DNA of 64,000 nt, from positions 1-64,000 of the forward strand of contig NZ_BMPZ01000003.1 in assembly GCF_014647855.1 (NCBI RefSeq), written 5' to 3'. Both the position numbers and the translations under genes were made by a program. This DNA comes from Shewanella gelidii (GTDB taxonomy: Bacteria; Pseudomonadota; Gammaproteobacteria; Enterobacterales; Shewanellaceae). Below, in pieces: positions 17,097-26,421 of the stretch. Each line of letters begins with the position of its first letter. Position 1 is the first letter of the stretch. The notes beneath the pieces were generated by a model that was given only the letters and a program-made list of their open reading frames with translations, ran no database searches and was not told the origin of the DNA.

Positions 17097-18935
17097 TTAG
17101 GCTTCTTCTGAGAGTAGTTGTAGCTCGGCAAATTCTCGGTAAAGCGGATTACTTTTCATTAATTCATGATGACGACCACTGGCAATAAGTCGACCTTTAT
17201 CAAGAACCACAATGCGATCCGCGTTCATGACGGTTGCCAATCGATGGGCAATAATCAAGGTTGTTTTACCTTGCATCAAAGTATCCAGGGCTTGCTTCAC
17301 CTTATGCTCACTTACAGCGTCTAGCGCACTGGTGGCCTCATCCAGTAAGAGGATCGGCCGCTGAGCGAGAATTGCTCGGGCTATAGCGATACGCTGCTTT
17401 TGCCCTCCAGATAAGCGCACGCCTCGCTCCCCCAAATAAGTTTGATATTGTTGTGGAAACTCTTGAATGAAATCATCCGCTCTTGCAGCAATACAGGCTT
17501 GACGAACTTCCTCTTCTGAGGCATCTAAGCGCCCATAGCGCACATTCTCAAGTACGCTGGTCGCGAAGATGACCGACTCCTGTGGTACCAGTGCAAATTG
17601 CTGACGAAGGGTATCCGTACGCAACTGACTAATCTCAATGCCATCGAGCCAAATGGAGCCTGAACGAGGCAAATAAAACCGTTGCAATAACTGAAATAAA
17701 GTACTCTTTCCGGCGCCACTTGGGCCTACCAGCGCCACCCGTTCACCGGGTTGAATATGCAAGCTCAGCTGCTTGAGCACATCGGTATCGTACTTCTCGT
17801 TGGCTGACATTGCTGTTACGTCATGTGGTTCAGTCGCATCATACGCAAAACACATCTCTTGTAACTGCAGCTCCCCACGTACGGTTTCAGGCAGACTTTG
17901 TGGTGAATCAGGTTCAGGGATATCAATCGGTGTCATCGACAATTCAATTAACCGCTCTGTTGCCCCCGCCGCTCGCTGAATATCACCAATAACCTCGCTG
18001 ATTGTAGCCACCGCCGCAGCCACCATCACGGCATAAAACATAAAAGCAGATAACTCACCACTGGAGATAGCCCCCGTCATCACATCTTGAGCGCCAATCC
18101 AAGTCACCAAAGCAATCGCTGCAATACTGAGAAACATCACCGAGGAGATAAGAATCGAGCGAAACAAAATTCGATTGGATGCAGCATCCATAATGGCTTC
18201 AATTCGCTCAGCAAATAAACTGCGATCGCGAGATTCATGGGTGTAAGCCTGCACGGTATGAATCTCATGTAAAGACTCATCAACATATGCCCCAAGATCA
18301 GCCACTCTATCTTGGCTTTCTCTGGATAAATCTCGAACTTTACGACCAAAAAACATCACCGGTCCTAGCACCATCGGGACAGCGAGCATCACCAACCCTG
18401 TCAGCTTGAAGCTGGTGATGGCCATCATCACGATGCCACCAGCAACAGTGACCGACGAACGTAAGGCCATCGACAGGCTTGAGCCAACCACACTTTGCAA
18501 TAAGGTGGTGTCGGCCGTAAATCTCGAGATAACCTCTCCAGTTCTCGTCTTTTCATAGAAAGCTGGAGACAAATTGAGCAGATGATTGTAAACGCGCAGC
18601 CGTATGTCATTGCTGACACGTTCCCCTAACCAAGTCATTAAATAGAAGCGACAAAAAACAGCGGCACCGCTAATTGCCGTAATCAATAATATCAGCAAGA
18701 TAATCTCATTTAACCGCTGGGAATTGTGCTCTACAAAGCCTTCATCAACCAGCAACCGCACCCCTTGACCAAGTGATAACCAAGCCAAAGAGCCGACAAA
18801 CAAGAAAATAACCGCTGCGACGACTTTGCCACGGTGCGGCTTTAGGAATTGCCCAATCCATGGCAATACGCGCATACTTTTAGCAGGCCGAATAGAAGCA
18901 GAGTTTGGAGAAAAGCTCACAGATGAGTCCGGCAC
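17097..18935 (-). CDS. MsbA-like ABC exporter (fused permease and ATPase)
   Basis: Half-transporter of 612 aa expected to work as a homodimer in the inner membrane. The N-terminal half holds six membrane helices (about 35-320). The C-terminal nucleotide-binding domain has Walker A GPSGAGKST (near 405), Q-loop LVPQES, signature LSGGQKQR, Walker B ILLLDEATSALD and H-loop IIAHRLAT. An insertion (DATEPHDVTAMSANEKYD) precedes the first NBD strands. The substrate is unknown. The msbA partner lpxK is absent nearby, so it is a paralogue rather than MsbA itself. The start is GTG, with AGAGA upstream. Confidence 0.85.
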   Translation of the reverse strand: MPDSSVSFSPNSASIRPAKSMRVLPWIGQFLKPHRGKVVAAVIFLFVGSLAWLSLGQGVRLLVDEGFVEHNSQRLNEIILLILLITAISGAAVFCRFYLMTWLGERVSNDIRLRVYNHLLNLSPAFYEKTRTGEVISRFTADTTLLQSVVGSSLSMALRSSVTVAGGIVMMAITSFKLTGLVMLAVPMVLGPVMFFGRKVRDLSRESQDRVADLGAYVDESLHEIHTVQAYTHESRDRSLFAERIEAIMDAASNRILFRSILISSVMFLSIAAIALVTWIGAQDVMTGAISSGELSAFMFYAVMVAAAVATISEVIGDIQRAAGATERLIELSMTPIDIPEPDSPQSLPETVRGELQLQEMCFAYDATEPHDVTAMSANEKYDTDVLKQLSLHIQPGERVALVGPSGAGKSTLFQLLQRFYLPRSGSIWLDGIEISQLRTDTLRQQFALVPQESVIFATSVLENVRYGRLDASEEEVRQACIAARADDFIQEFPQQYQTYLGERGVRLSGGQKQRIAIARAILAQRPILLLDEATSALDAVSEHKVKQALDTLMQGKTTLIIAHRLATVMNADRIVVLDKGRLIASGRHHELMKSNPLYREFAELQLLSEEA

Positions 18936-19202
18936 GGGATAATCTCTTTAACAATAGAATGCAGATCATCATCCCCTCTCGCGGAATACGAATCAAGCAA
19001 TTAAGTGCAACAGAAAATATGCTAAGCTGACGACCCTTAGACGCTTCAATGGCTGGCATGCTTGTAGTTTCAGGCCAAGTGTTCATTGCTGCGCAATCAC
19101 ACGAAGTCGTTGGCCAATATTGTTTTCGAAACTGCGTCTATAGAAACAAAGATCAGCGAAAAACTGCGCGCCACAGTCCATTACACAAAATAAGAACACA
19201 GC

Positions 19203-19532
19203 ATGAATCAAATATCAGCGGAAACCAAAACAGAAGCGATGAAAGTCGCCAAGGCAACTCAAAAGCCAGGTCAAACCAAAGAGCAAACTAAGCTCATCGC
19301 TCAAGGCATTGAAAAAGGGATTGCAGAGTATAAGAAACAGCAAAAGTCCAAATCGCGACAAAAAGATAAACACCGCAAACAACAGCTAAAAAGTAAGCAA
19401 AAGCAAGAACTCGACAAGCAAGAGGTTCAGAGCGATACGCCTACGACGGTCACATCCTCCAAAACCAGCTTACCTTGGATACTCTTAGCACTGAGCTGGA
19501 TAGCATTTGCTGTCTATTTGTCGATGGTTTAA
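19203..19532 (+). CDS. DUF2956 family protein, C-terminal membrane anchor
   Basis: A 109-aa protein. The conserved N-terminal block SAETKTEAMKVAKATQKPGQ and the following TKEQTKLIAQGIEKGIAEYK identify DUF2956 of marine gammaproteobacteria. A highly basic Lys/Gln-rich stretch (about 44-72) follows, then one membrane helix at the extreme C-terminus, as in tail-anchored proteins. Function unknown. Its stop overlaps the stop of the convergent gene on the other strand by four bases. Confidence 0.75.
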   Translation: MNQISAETKTEAMKVAKATQKPGQTKEQTKLIAQGIEKGIAEYKKQQKSKSRQKDKHRKQQLKSKQKQELDKQEVQSDTPTTVTSSKTSLPWILLALSWIAFAVYLSMV

Positions 19533-19837
19533 TTGGCAATCTCAAGCAGGGACTTCATCTCATCAACATGAGTATCAACCCAAGCAGGGCTGATCGGCCC
19601 CCACGTATCAATACGATAAAACCCTGCATTATGACGCTCTCCCTGTTGCACAAAACCACAGTGAATGCCGATATCTTTTAGCGCAGTAATCGAGTCTTGC
19701 AAGGTTCTGCGTGGCATGCCGGTAAGAGCTTGCAATGAACCAAGATTATGCTGTTCACTATCGATAAGATGCGCTAAATAAAGTTTACGAATAAACGCTT
19801 TATGCTGTTTTGAGGCTTGTGGGGCTGCGAGTGTCAT
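19529..19837 (-). CDS. Small winged-helix DNA-binding-like protein
   Basis: A 102-aa protein with no signal or membrane segment. The region LGSLQALTGMPRRTLQDSIT followed by ALKDIGI looks like a winged helix-turn-helix with its recognition helix at PRRTLQDSITAL. The C-terminal part (NAGFYRIDTWGPISPAWVD) suggests a wing and a short extension. I cannot name its family or target. It converges on the DUF2956 gene with a four-base stop overlap, a compact arrangement without a terminator. Confidence 0.6.
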   Translation of the reverse strand: MTLAAPQASKQHKAFIRKLYLAHLIDSEQHNLGSLQALTGMPRRTLQDSITALKDIGIHCGFVQQGERHNAGFYRIDTWGPISPAWVDTHVDEMKSLLEIAN

Positions 19838-20130
19838 ACCATCCTCTGGTTTAGAAAGTTTGAATAGCCGTCAGCTTATCAACCCTTATCAAATGAAGGA
19901 ATAGACTTCACCAAAATCGAAGAATATAAATGACTTTCCTACCCATTCGCGATTCGGGTTCATTCATTGCTCGGCAGCTTGGTCTGACTCAAATGACAGC
20001 AAATCCATTGGCTGGCACCCTCCATCTTGTTGCGGAATGTTTCTAGCCATAGGCTTTCATCATAGATTGCAGTAAATTGGGTCTAAAACACAGATAAGCA
20101 TCAAGTCAAAATGAGACGAAAGGGAATTGC

Positions 20131-20736
20131 ATGACCAGTGACAATCAACGTCCGCCACAGCGCAATGAGCAAGCCACAGCTCAAGTCGACCACACCATAC
20201 TCTCTACGCGCCAGTGGCAAGGTTTTGATCAGGTTCAGCTCACTCCCGTTGATCCTCGCTATAGTTCTGCACTCGCGTTAGAACATCTATTTTTAGCCAT
20301 CGTCGTCCTGACCATTGCCACTCTAGTCACAATGGTGATTCTAGGGCTCCCGACAATGCTCGTGCTCAGTATCGTTAGTGGCCTATTTATCATGTTAATT
20401 ATCACAGGGTTCGTTCGGCAGGCTCAATCGAAACGATTGGCATTTGGTGTATGCCAGCATGAATTACTCTTACAAAAAGGAATCATCTGGCAACAACGCA
20501 TTTCGCTACCCTACACACGATTACAACATGTCAGTTTAAGTCAGGGGCCCATAGAGAGGCGTTTTCAACTCTCCACACTCAAATGCTTTAGTGCTGGCAG
20601 TGGCAGCGCCGAGATTGACCTACCAGGGCTCGAAAAATCCCAAGCAGAGCAACTGCGACAACATTTGCTCACTCAGGCAGGGCTGGTTGCCGACAATGTC
20701 GACACTGAATCTGAAGGGATTACCGATGGGCAGTAA
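20131..20736 (+). CDS. Bacterial PH-domain membrane protein, YdbS-like
   Basis: A 201-aa protein with two adjacent membrane helices (about 50-95) followed by a bPH2 (DUF304) domain (FGVCQHELLLQKGIIWQQRI, then SLPYTRLQHVSLSQGPIERR). This is the YdbS layout of Bacillus, where ydbS and ydbT are adjacent. In that host YdbST affects sensitivity to an antimicrobial peptide, and the role here is unknown. AAGGGA precedes the ATG. The next gene overlaps by 11 bp, so translation is coupled. Confidence 0.8.
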   Translation: MTSDNQRPPQRNEQATAQVDHTILSTRQWQGFDQVQLTPVDPRYSSALALEHLFLAIVVLTIATLVTMVILGLPTMLVLSIVSGLFIMLIITGFVRQAQSKRLAFGVCQHELLLQKGIIWQQRISLPYTRLQHVSLSQGPIERRFQLSTLKCFSAGSGSAEIDLPGLEKSQAEQLRQHLLTQAGLVADNVDTESEGITDGQ

Positions 20737-22279
20737 GCTTTCTCAATGGACTAAGCTATCGCCATGGTCTGTGGTTAGCTTCACTTTCAATAATTTTCGA
20801 CTTTTGCTCACGAACGCCTATGCTATTTTGCCCTTTGTCTATACCGGCTGGAATCAGGGATTTGACTCACCATGGATGATTGCTGCGACTTCAGCTATTT
20901 TGCTGCTCATCCTCGTGGCTTCCATTGTGAAGTGGCTAAAATTTAGATATCGATTGCAAGACCAACAATTGGATATTCTGAGCGGCCTGTTATTCACGAA
21001 AGCCGATAAAATCCCTTTCAATAAAATTCAAAATGTTCGGATGCAGCAACCCTTCTATTTCCGACCCGTAGGTCTGTATAGTCTGGTGGTTGAAACCGCA
21101 GGCTCAAAGCATGACGAAGCCAGCTTAGCAGCAATCCCCTACCGTCATGCAATTCGCTTGAAAAAGCAATTGCTCGCGGCGAGTCAGCAGGCACATACAT
21201 CTCTTAACTCTGACGCAGCCCAAAACATAGCGAGTTCAGAACACACGATTTCTACAGCCAATACTGCGCAGGGATTGGCATCGAGCACCTTGGTCAGCAA
21301 ATCTTTTACAGATTTAATTAAATTTGGTTTCTATCAAAACAACTTTTTATGGTTTGCAATTATTGCGGGTCCGATATTTAGCCAATTGCCATGGGAAGAC
21401 ATCTTAGAAATCCAAGCTGTCAACGATGGCCTCGATTGGTATCTGGCGATCACCCAGGGCAATATAGGCTTGCAAGCCATCGTGGTGATCCTCGCGATCC
21501 TTTTAAGCTACATGCTGTTTTCAATGATTTCTATTGTATCGGCCATTTTAAAGTACTTCCCATACAAGTTAAGTTTGCAACAAGACACATTGCATCGCAC
21601 AGGTGGAGTACTTGCTAAACAGCATGATGCTATGCGCCTAAAGCGTATTCAGGTTGTGCGGTTTAGTCAGCCTATCTTCGGACGGATATTTAAACTTTGG
21701 ACCATTGATTTCAAACAAGTGAAAGGCCATGAAGTTGAAAAGCGGGGCCAGCACATGCTTGTGCCCAGTATGAGTAGCCATGATATTGCTAACCTCTTAC
21801 CACAGCTTGAGCAACTCTCGATACAAGCACACGCTTTACCGCCACAACGACAGGGTATCCACCCACTATGGTTTTGGCGTCGGTTGAGCTGGTTGATACT
21901 GGCAGCCACGATAATCAGCGCGGCCAGTGTACAGTGGCTTGGGATCCCTGAGCTTGCCCCGATAATCATGCTAGTGGTCGGTATCATGATCGCGGTTAAT
22001 TATCTCACGTATAGGCAATGGGGCTTTCACAAGTCGGACAACGATCTTTGGATACACAAAGGCACTTTCGCCCGCGCATGGCACTGCTTACCCCTTAGTA
22101 AGGTTCAGCATGTTAACCTGATGCAAACTCCATCGCAGCGAAAACGTGGACTGGCAACACTCTATATTGGCCTTGCCAGCGGTACATTAGAACTACCATA
22201 TATTGAACTGTCACAAGCAAGAGCAATCGCAGAACATGCACTATCCTTAGTGACATCCGACAACCGCAACTGGATTTAA
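20726..22279 (+). CDS. Bacterial PH-domain membrane protein, YdbT-like
   Basis: About 517 aa with several pairs of membrane helices (near 25-70, 200-290, 385-425) alternating with bPH2/DUF304 domains. The repeated signature appears three times: KIPFNKIQNVRMQQPFYFRP, MRLKRIQVVRFSQPIFGRIF and PLSKVQHVNLMQTPSQRKRG. It is the larger partner of the preceding gene. The ATG at 20726 lies inside the upstream gene, with GAAGGG six bases upstream. A longer frame from 20591 has no support. The function is presumably at the membrane surface. Confidence 0.8.
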   Translation: MGSKLSQWTKLSPWSVVSFTFNNFRLLLTNAYAILPFVYTGWNQGFDSPWMIAATSAILLLILVASIVKWLKFRYRLQDQQLDILSGLLFTKADKIPFNKIQNVRMQQPFYFRPVGLYSLVVETAGSKHDEASLAAIPYRHAIRLKKQLLAASQQAHTSLNSDAAQNIASSEHTISTANTAQGLASSTLVSKSFTDLIKFGFYQNNFLWFAIIAGPIFSQLPWEDILEIQAVNDGLDWYLAITQGNIGLQAIVVILAILLSYMLFSMISIVSAILKYFPYKLSLQQDTLHRTGGVLAKQHDAMRLKRIQVVRFSQPIFGRIFKLWTIDFKQVKGHEVEKRGQHMLVPSMSSHDIANLLPQLEQLSIQAHALPPQRQGIHPLWFWRRLSWLILAATIISAASVQWLGIPELAPIIMLVVGIMIAVNYLTYRQWGFHKSDNDLWIHKGTFARAWHCLPLSKVQHVNLMQTPSQRKRGLATLYIGLASGTLELPYIELSQARAIAEHALSLVTSDNRNWI

Positions 22280-22295
22280 AACCAAGGGGTCAGAC

Positions 22296-22844
22296 ATGCC
22301 AAATCACAGTCCAACCGATGTTTTAGAGTTTTGGTTTTATGAAATAGAGCCCAAACAATGGTGGGTGAAGGATGAGGCTTTTGATGACAAAATCCGCAAG
22401 CGATTTGAGCCGTTGCTTATGGCCGCAAAACAGGGTGACCTATACACTTGGCGCGCAACAGCGCAAGGCCGACTTGCAGAAATTATTGTGCTTGATCAGT
22501 TTTCGAGAAATATCTATCGTGATCACCCTAAGAGCTTTGCTTCAGATGGCATGGCGTTAGTGCTAGCACAAGAGGCTGTGGCGATTCAGGCTGACTTTGA
22601 GTTATCGCCTCCTCAAGTTCCCTTTCTCTACATGCCGTACATGCATAGCGAATCAAAGCTGATCCATCAAGTCGCCATCCAGTTGTTTTCCCGTGAGGCC
22701 GCAAAAGATAACCTTGCATTTGAAATCAGTCATAAAGCTATCATTGATCGCTTTGGTCGCTATCCTCATCGCAATGCAATTTTGGGGCGAGAATCAACAG
22801 TAGAAGAAATAGAATTTTTAAAACAACCGGGCTCGGGCTTCTAA
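22296..22844 (+). CDS. DUF924 family protein
   Basis: A 182-aa soluble protein with the family blocks VLEFWFYEIEPKQWWVKDEA, GRLAEIIVLDQFSRNIYR and FLYMPYMHSE, and a conserved ending FGRYPHRNAILGRESTVEE. DUF924 proteins are helical, TPR-like and uncharacterised. It starts 16 bp after the YdbT-like gene with AAGGGGT upstream, so it is probably the third gene of that operon. It ends 7 bp before a convergent gene. Confidence 0.85.
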   Translation: MPNHSPTDVLEFWFYEIEPKQWWVKDEAFDDKIRKRFEPLLMAAKQGDLYTWRATAQGRLAEIIVLDQFSRNIYRDHPKSFASDGMALVLAQEAVAIQADFELSPPQVPFLYMPYMHSESKLIHQVAIQLFSREAAKDNLAFEISHKAIIDRFGRYPHRNAILGRESTVEEIEFLKQPGSGF

Positions 22845-22851
22845 ACCCCAG

Positions 22852-23337
22852 CTAGAGTTGAGCTAGAGGTTTGTTGTCTAAAAACGCAACCACAAAGACC
22901 AAAAAACGAAATAAGCTTTTAAGCTTTAATGTGGATACAGGCAAAGCATTCTTGGCTCGGCGAGTAGTTTGCGCAGCCTGACTCGAGCGGACAACGCGTT
23001 GCAATACACTAATTTTAAGATACAAGCGTTCAATTAAAAATCGACTATCTTGACCGATATAGGGCTTGAACTCTTTGTACTTCCCAATAAACGAGTTCGG
23101 TACCGTTTTTCCCGTTTTGGCAGGAAGCTCAATCCCAGTGACCAACGCCTTTTCAAACGCTTTCGTCTCAAAGCCAGCAACAATCATTTGCTCATCAAGC
23201 CCTGTTTCTAGGGCGTCCATCATAAAAGCTAAATTGGCTTTAATTTCAAAGTACAGGGCATTTTTCTCAGCTGAGGTTTGCAACCAACGGCCGCGCTCTT
23301 TATCGATAATATCGTATAGTTCTTTCCATAAACTCAT
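22852..23337 (-). CDS. Hypothetical protein, hydrophobic C-terminus
   Basis: A 161-aa protein I do not recognise. The N-terminal two thirds are soluble and helical (MSLWKELYDIIDKERGRWLQ). The last 25 residues contain a hydrophobic stretch (LFRFLVFVVAFL), possibly a tail anchor, preceded by basic residues. Codon use looks like that of its neighbours. It is transcribed alone. Confidence 0.6.
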   Translation of the reverse strand: MSLWKELYDIIDKERGRWLQTSAEKNALYFEIKANLAFMMDALETGLDEQMIVAGFETKAFEKALVTGIELPAKTGKTVPNSFIGKYKEFKPYIGQDSRFLIERLYLKISVLQRVVRSSQAAQTTRRAKNALPVSTLKLKSLFRFLVFVVAFLDNKPLAQL

Positions 23338-23562
23338 AACAAATACGGCCTAGCAACTCAGAATGAAAAGCTAAGATTAACAATGACAAAAGCGAATGGA
23401 AAGCAGGAATGAGGCAAATAGAAAGGCAGGTCCGAGAGGTAAGCATCAAGGGTTTGGGCTATACGGCCTCAATCCTCGGTCTTTTCTTCTCGACCCTGCC
23501 AGTATTTTAATGATAGCAGACACTTGCAATACAGGCGCGACTATCACATCAAGGTGGACTTA

Positions 23563-23994
23563 CTATTTAACCACTAACACGGGTTTTTTAGCTTTGATAG
23601 CCACTTCTTCAGCCACACTTGCATGAAGGAAATGACCAACACCAGTCAGTCCGTGACTAGCCATCACGATCATTCCGACATCCACGTTTTCGGCTTCTTC
23701 AAGGATTTGGCCGACCGCAGATCCGCGACGAATAATCGTCTCAACTCTTAGGTGTGTTTGTAAATGTGCAAGTACATCACGCATTTTTTCAGCCGCATAG
23801 GTTTCCGTATACTTCTCTAACTCTGAGGGTGTAATCGATACAATCCCATAGTTAGTTTCACCATAAGGCTTACTAATTACATGCAGGATACGTAATCCTA
23901 CTTTGTAAAAATTTGCCATCTCAACTGCATAGCTCAACGCATGGTTTGCAGTCTCAGAAAAATCAGTTGGGCATAAAACTTGACGAGTACGCAT
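23563..23994 (-). CDS. Universal stress protein (UspA family), copy A
   Basis: A 143-aa UspA-domain protein in tandem with a close paralogue. It keeps the N-terminal ILCPTDFSE-type strand (VLCPTDFSETANHALSYAVE), the Asp that binds adenine in ATP-binding Usps, and the C-terminal GMIVMASHG. The phosphate-binding motif G-2x-G-9x-G(S/T) is degenerate: the final Gly-Ser is Ala-Ser (HASVAEE), so ATP binding may be lost. The ATG at 23994 has AAAGGAGGG seven bases upstream. The longer frame to 24045 is rejected. Confidence 0.85.
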   Translation of the reverse strand: MRTRQVLCPTDFSETANHALSYAVEMANFYKVGLRILHVISKPYGETNYGIVSITPSELEKYTETYAAEKMRDVLAHLQTHLRVETIIRRGSAVGQILEEAENVDVGMIVMASHGLTGVGHFLHASVAEEVAIKAKKPVLVVK

Positions 23995-24092
23995 AATGAA
24001 TCCCTCCTTTGGCCATCCTAGAGGTGCCACTGCAACCTCAGGCATTGACCTCGCGATTTAGTATTCCCGCTAAATAGAGCTAAAAACCGTGT

Positions 24093-24524
24093 TTACTTCA
24101 CCACAAGCACTGGGCAAGCCGCTTTATTGACAATTTCTTCCGCGACATTTGCATGTAAGAAGTGGGACAAACCTGTTCGACCATGGCTCGCCATCACAAT
24201 CATGCCAACATCAGAGTCTTTCGCTTCCTCAAGGATCTGTGTCGCGGGTGAGCCGTGGCGCAATACGGTTTCTATTGGTAAATCGCTATTTAACTCGCTT
24301 AAAATATCGCGCATACGTGCGGCGGCATCTTCTTCCATGTTTTCAGCGAGCTCTTCAGGAGTGATTGCGAGAATTTGATAGTTCTCATCACCATAGGGTT
24401 GCTCAATCACATTCAGTAGTCGAAAGCCTACTTTGTAAAAGTTGGCCATTTCAATGGCATACTTCAATGCATGAGAAGCTGTTTCAGAGAAATCAGTCGG
24501 ACATAATATTTGACGAGTACGCAT
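24093..24524 (-). CDS. Universal stress protein (UspA family), copy B
   Basis: A 143-aa protein, the same length as copy A and clearly its duplicate (MRTRQILCPTDFSETASHAL; ending VAEEIVNKAACPVLVVK). The ATP-loop Gly-Ser is replaced by Ala-Asn (HANVAEE). The 98-bp gap to copy A suggests cotranscription or separate promoters. Usp proteins accumulate in growth arrest or stress, and these could be cytosolic dimers or heterodimers. Confidence 0.85.
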   Translation of the reverse strand: MRTRQILCPTDFSETASHALKYAIEMANFYKVGFRLLNVIEQPYGDENYQILAITPEELAENMEEDAAARMRDILSELNSDLPIETVLRHGSPATQILEEAKDSDVGMIVMASHGRTGLSHFLHANVAEEIVNKAACPVLVVK

Positions 24525-24804
24525 GATTATTTCCTCTTTTTGAAGTCATCGGAACAAGTCAGTTATCAATTTATCTCAACCACAGTAAAGCAGGTTTGTG
24601 TGTCAAAAATGGTTAAATATCGTTAACTTGTTGTTTATCCATTATTCCTGCCGAACACCAGACTCCGCCAGGAGTATTAACAGCACATATTGACCACTAA
24701 GAACAGATAAAGAGCTTTAAAAACATATCTTTAAAATGCATCATAGTTGCTCAATAAATGTACTCCCCTCTACTTAAAGTCTAGAACTAGCCAAACAAAT
24801 CAAA

Positions 24805-24820
24805 CATGATCCAGATCACA
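24805..24820. promoter_or_regulatory. CRP-like site upstream of aldehyde dehydrogenase
   Basis: CATGATCCAGATCACA matches the ideal CRP site TGTGATCTAGATCACA at 13 of 16 bases, with an intact right half-site TCACA. It is placed just before the -35-like TTGACA at 24822, an activating position. Confidence 0.55.
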
Positions 24821-24866
24821 ATTGACAGCGATATCTTGACAGATTAACGTTGTTTTAATAGCCTTT

Positions 24867-24897
24867 GACTGACTAATCAGTCGATTAATTATTAATC
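24867..24897. promoter_or_regulatory. Adjacent palindromes, probable TetR operator
   Basis: Two inverted repeats abut: GACTGA-CTAA-TCAGTC (24867-24882) and GATTAAT-T-ATTAATC (24883-24897). They lie 60-90 bp before the aldehyde dehydrogenase start, where a repressor would block transcription. The TetR-family gene directly downstream of the dehydrogenase is the natural candidate. Confidence 0.55.
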
Positions 24898-24956
24898 AGA
24901 ATTAATCCATGCAGGTGGATGCAATTTCACCATATTTAATCAAAAAGGATTGCGAG

Positions 24957-26381
24957 ATGAACTGTATGACAACACAAGAGATCAGTGCACAACTAGCGCA
25001 AAAACTCACGGTTCAACGAAGTGATTACCAACGTCATCCCGCACCCGAACTTTCTTTACGCATCCAGAAACTAAAGCAGCTCAAACAAGCATTAATGACA
25101 CACCAAGATGCCATTATCCATGCATTGGCCCAAGACTATGGCCACCGCTCAAAAGACGACACCCTCATCTCAGATATATTGCCCTGTATAAACAACATCA
25201 ATTACACCTTGAAGCGACTAAAAAAGTGGATGAAGCCGGAATCCAGACATGCAGGACTATTATTGGCACCAGCAAAGATAAAAGTTCAATATCAACCGCT
25301 TGGTGTTATTGGCATCATCGTGCCTTGGAACTTCCCCGTCATGTTATCGATAGGGCCACTTATTACCGCATTGGCCGCAGGCAATCGGGTGATGCTAAAG
25401 CTATCTGAATTTACCCCCGCCACCAATCAGGCATTAACGGCCATGCTTGAAAATATCTATTCTCCGGAATGGGTAACCATCATTGAAGGGGAAGCAGATG
25501 TAGCCGCCGCGTTTTCGGCACTTCCTTTTGACCATTTACTGTTTACCGGATCCACCCGTGTCGGAAAACATGTCATGGCCGCTGCAGCCCAGAACTTAAC
25601 CCCTGTAACCTTAGAGCTAGGTGGAAAATCACCCGTCATCATTGCCGAAGATATGCCCATCGCTACGGCTGTCGAGAGATTGATATACGGCAAATGCTTA
25701 AACGCAGGCCAAATATGCGTTTCTCCTGATTATGTGCTTTGTCCAGAACATCAAGTTGCTGCATTTGTCGAAGAATACAAGCGACAATTTCAGCGTATGT
25801 ATCGTGGCGATCTCAATCACAATGCTGATTACAGCGCGGTGATTAATCAGAGCCAATTTCAACGGCTGCTAGACACGTTAGCAGATGCAAAACAACAAGG
25901 GGCAAACATCACCAGCGCGAACGATCAAGACATTGACCCACAAAGTCGCAAAATCCCGACTCAACTAATCACCGATACAACGGATCAAATGCTCGTGATG
26001 CAGCAAGAAATTTTTGGGCCGTTACTCCCAATTATCGGTTATCAAAGCCTGACGCAAGCCATCGACTATGTGAATCAGCGACCGCGCCCACTGGCCTTAT
26101 ATCTAATGAGCTTTGATGCAGAGATTACGGAACAAGTACTGCAGCAAACCCATTCTGGTGGAGTTTGCGTGAATGAAACCCTATTTCACGTCGCAGCTGA
26201 CGATGCGCCATTTGGTGGCATCGGCGCATCCGGTATGGGGCATTACCATGGTAAGGAAGGCTTTCAAACCTTTAGTCATGCCAAAACAATATTGAGTCGT
26301 GGCAAGCTAAACACCGGAAAGCTGGTTCACCCGCCCTATGGTTGGATGCAAAAATTACTCATCAAATTCTTTATGCGCTAA
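24957..26381 (+). CDS. Coniferyl-aldehyde-dehydrogenase-like ALDH
   Basis: NAD(P)-dependent aldehyde dehydrogenase of about 474 aa that oxidises an aldehyde to the acid. The Rossmann part has VPWNFPVMLSIGPL and FTGSTRVGKHV. The catalytic Glu is in TLELGGKSP (near 219) and the nucleophile Cys in AGQICVSPDY (near 252). The C-terminal segment (KTILSRGKLNTGKLVHPPYG) resembles the coniferyl and long-chain aldehyde group, and a basic hydrophobic tail (MQKLLIKFFMR) may touch the membrane. The substrate is unsettled. The ATG at 24957 has AAGGA eight bases upstream. A TetR-family gene follows 40 bp later. Confidence 0.85.
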   Translation: MNCMTTQEISAQLAQKLTVQRSDYQRHPAPELSLRIQKLKQLKQALMTHQDAIIHALAQDYGHRSKDDTLISDILPCINNINYTLKRLKKWMKPESRHAGLLLAPAKIKVQYQPLGVIGIIVPWNFPVMLSIGPLITALAAGNRVMLKLSEFTPATNQALTAMLENIYSPEWVTIIEGEADVAAAFSALPFDHLLFTGSTRVGKHVMAAAAQNLTPVTLELGGKSPVIIAEDMPIATAVERLIYGKCLNAGQICVSPDYVLCPEHQVAAFVEEYKRQFQRMYRGDLNHNADYSAVINQSQFQRLLDTLADAKQQGANITSANDQDIDPQSRKIPTQLITDTTDQMLVMQQEIFGPLLPIIGYQSLTQAIDYVNQRPRPLALYLMSFDAEITEQVLQQTHSGGVCVNETLFHVAADDAPFGGIGASGMGHYHGKEGFQTFSHAKTILSRGKLNTGKLVHPPYGWMQKLLIKFFMR

Positions 26382-26421
26382 TGATAATGATGTCACCACG
26401 TTTTTTATGTTATTGATGCCC

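Larger units (their letters stand above)
24525..24956. other. Intergenic regulatory region between usp and aldehyde dehydrogenase genes
   Basis: 432 bases without a gene, AT-rich, holding the divergent promoters of the usp pair and the aldehyde dehydrogenase. The CRP-like site and the two palindromes listed separately lie in its right half. A TTGACA element occurs at 24822-24827, a plausible -35 for the rightward gene with a weak -10. Confidence 0.5.
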
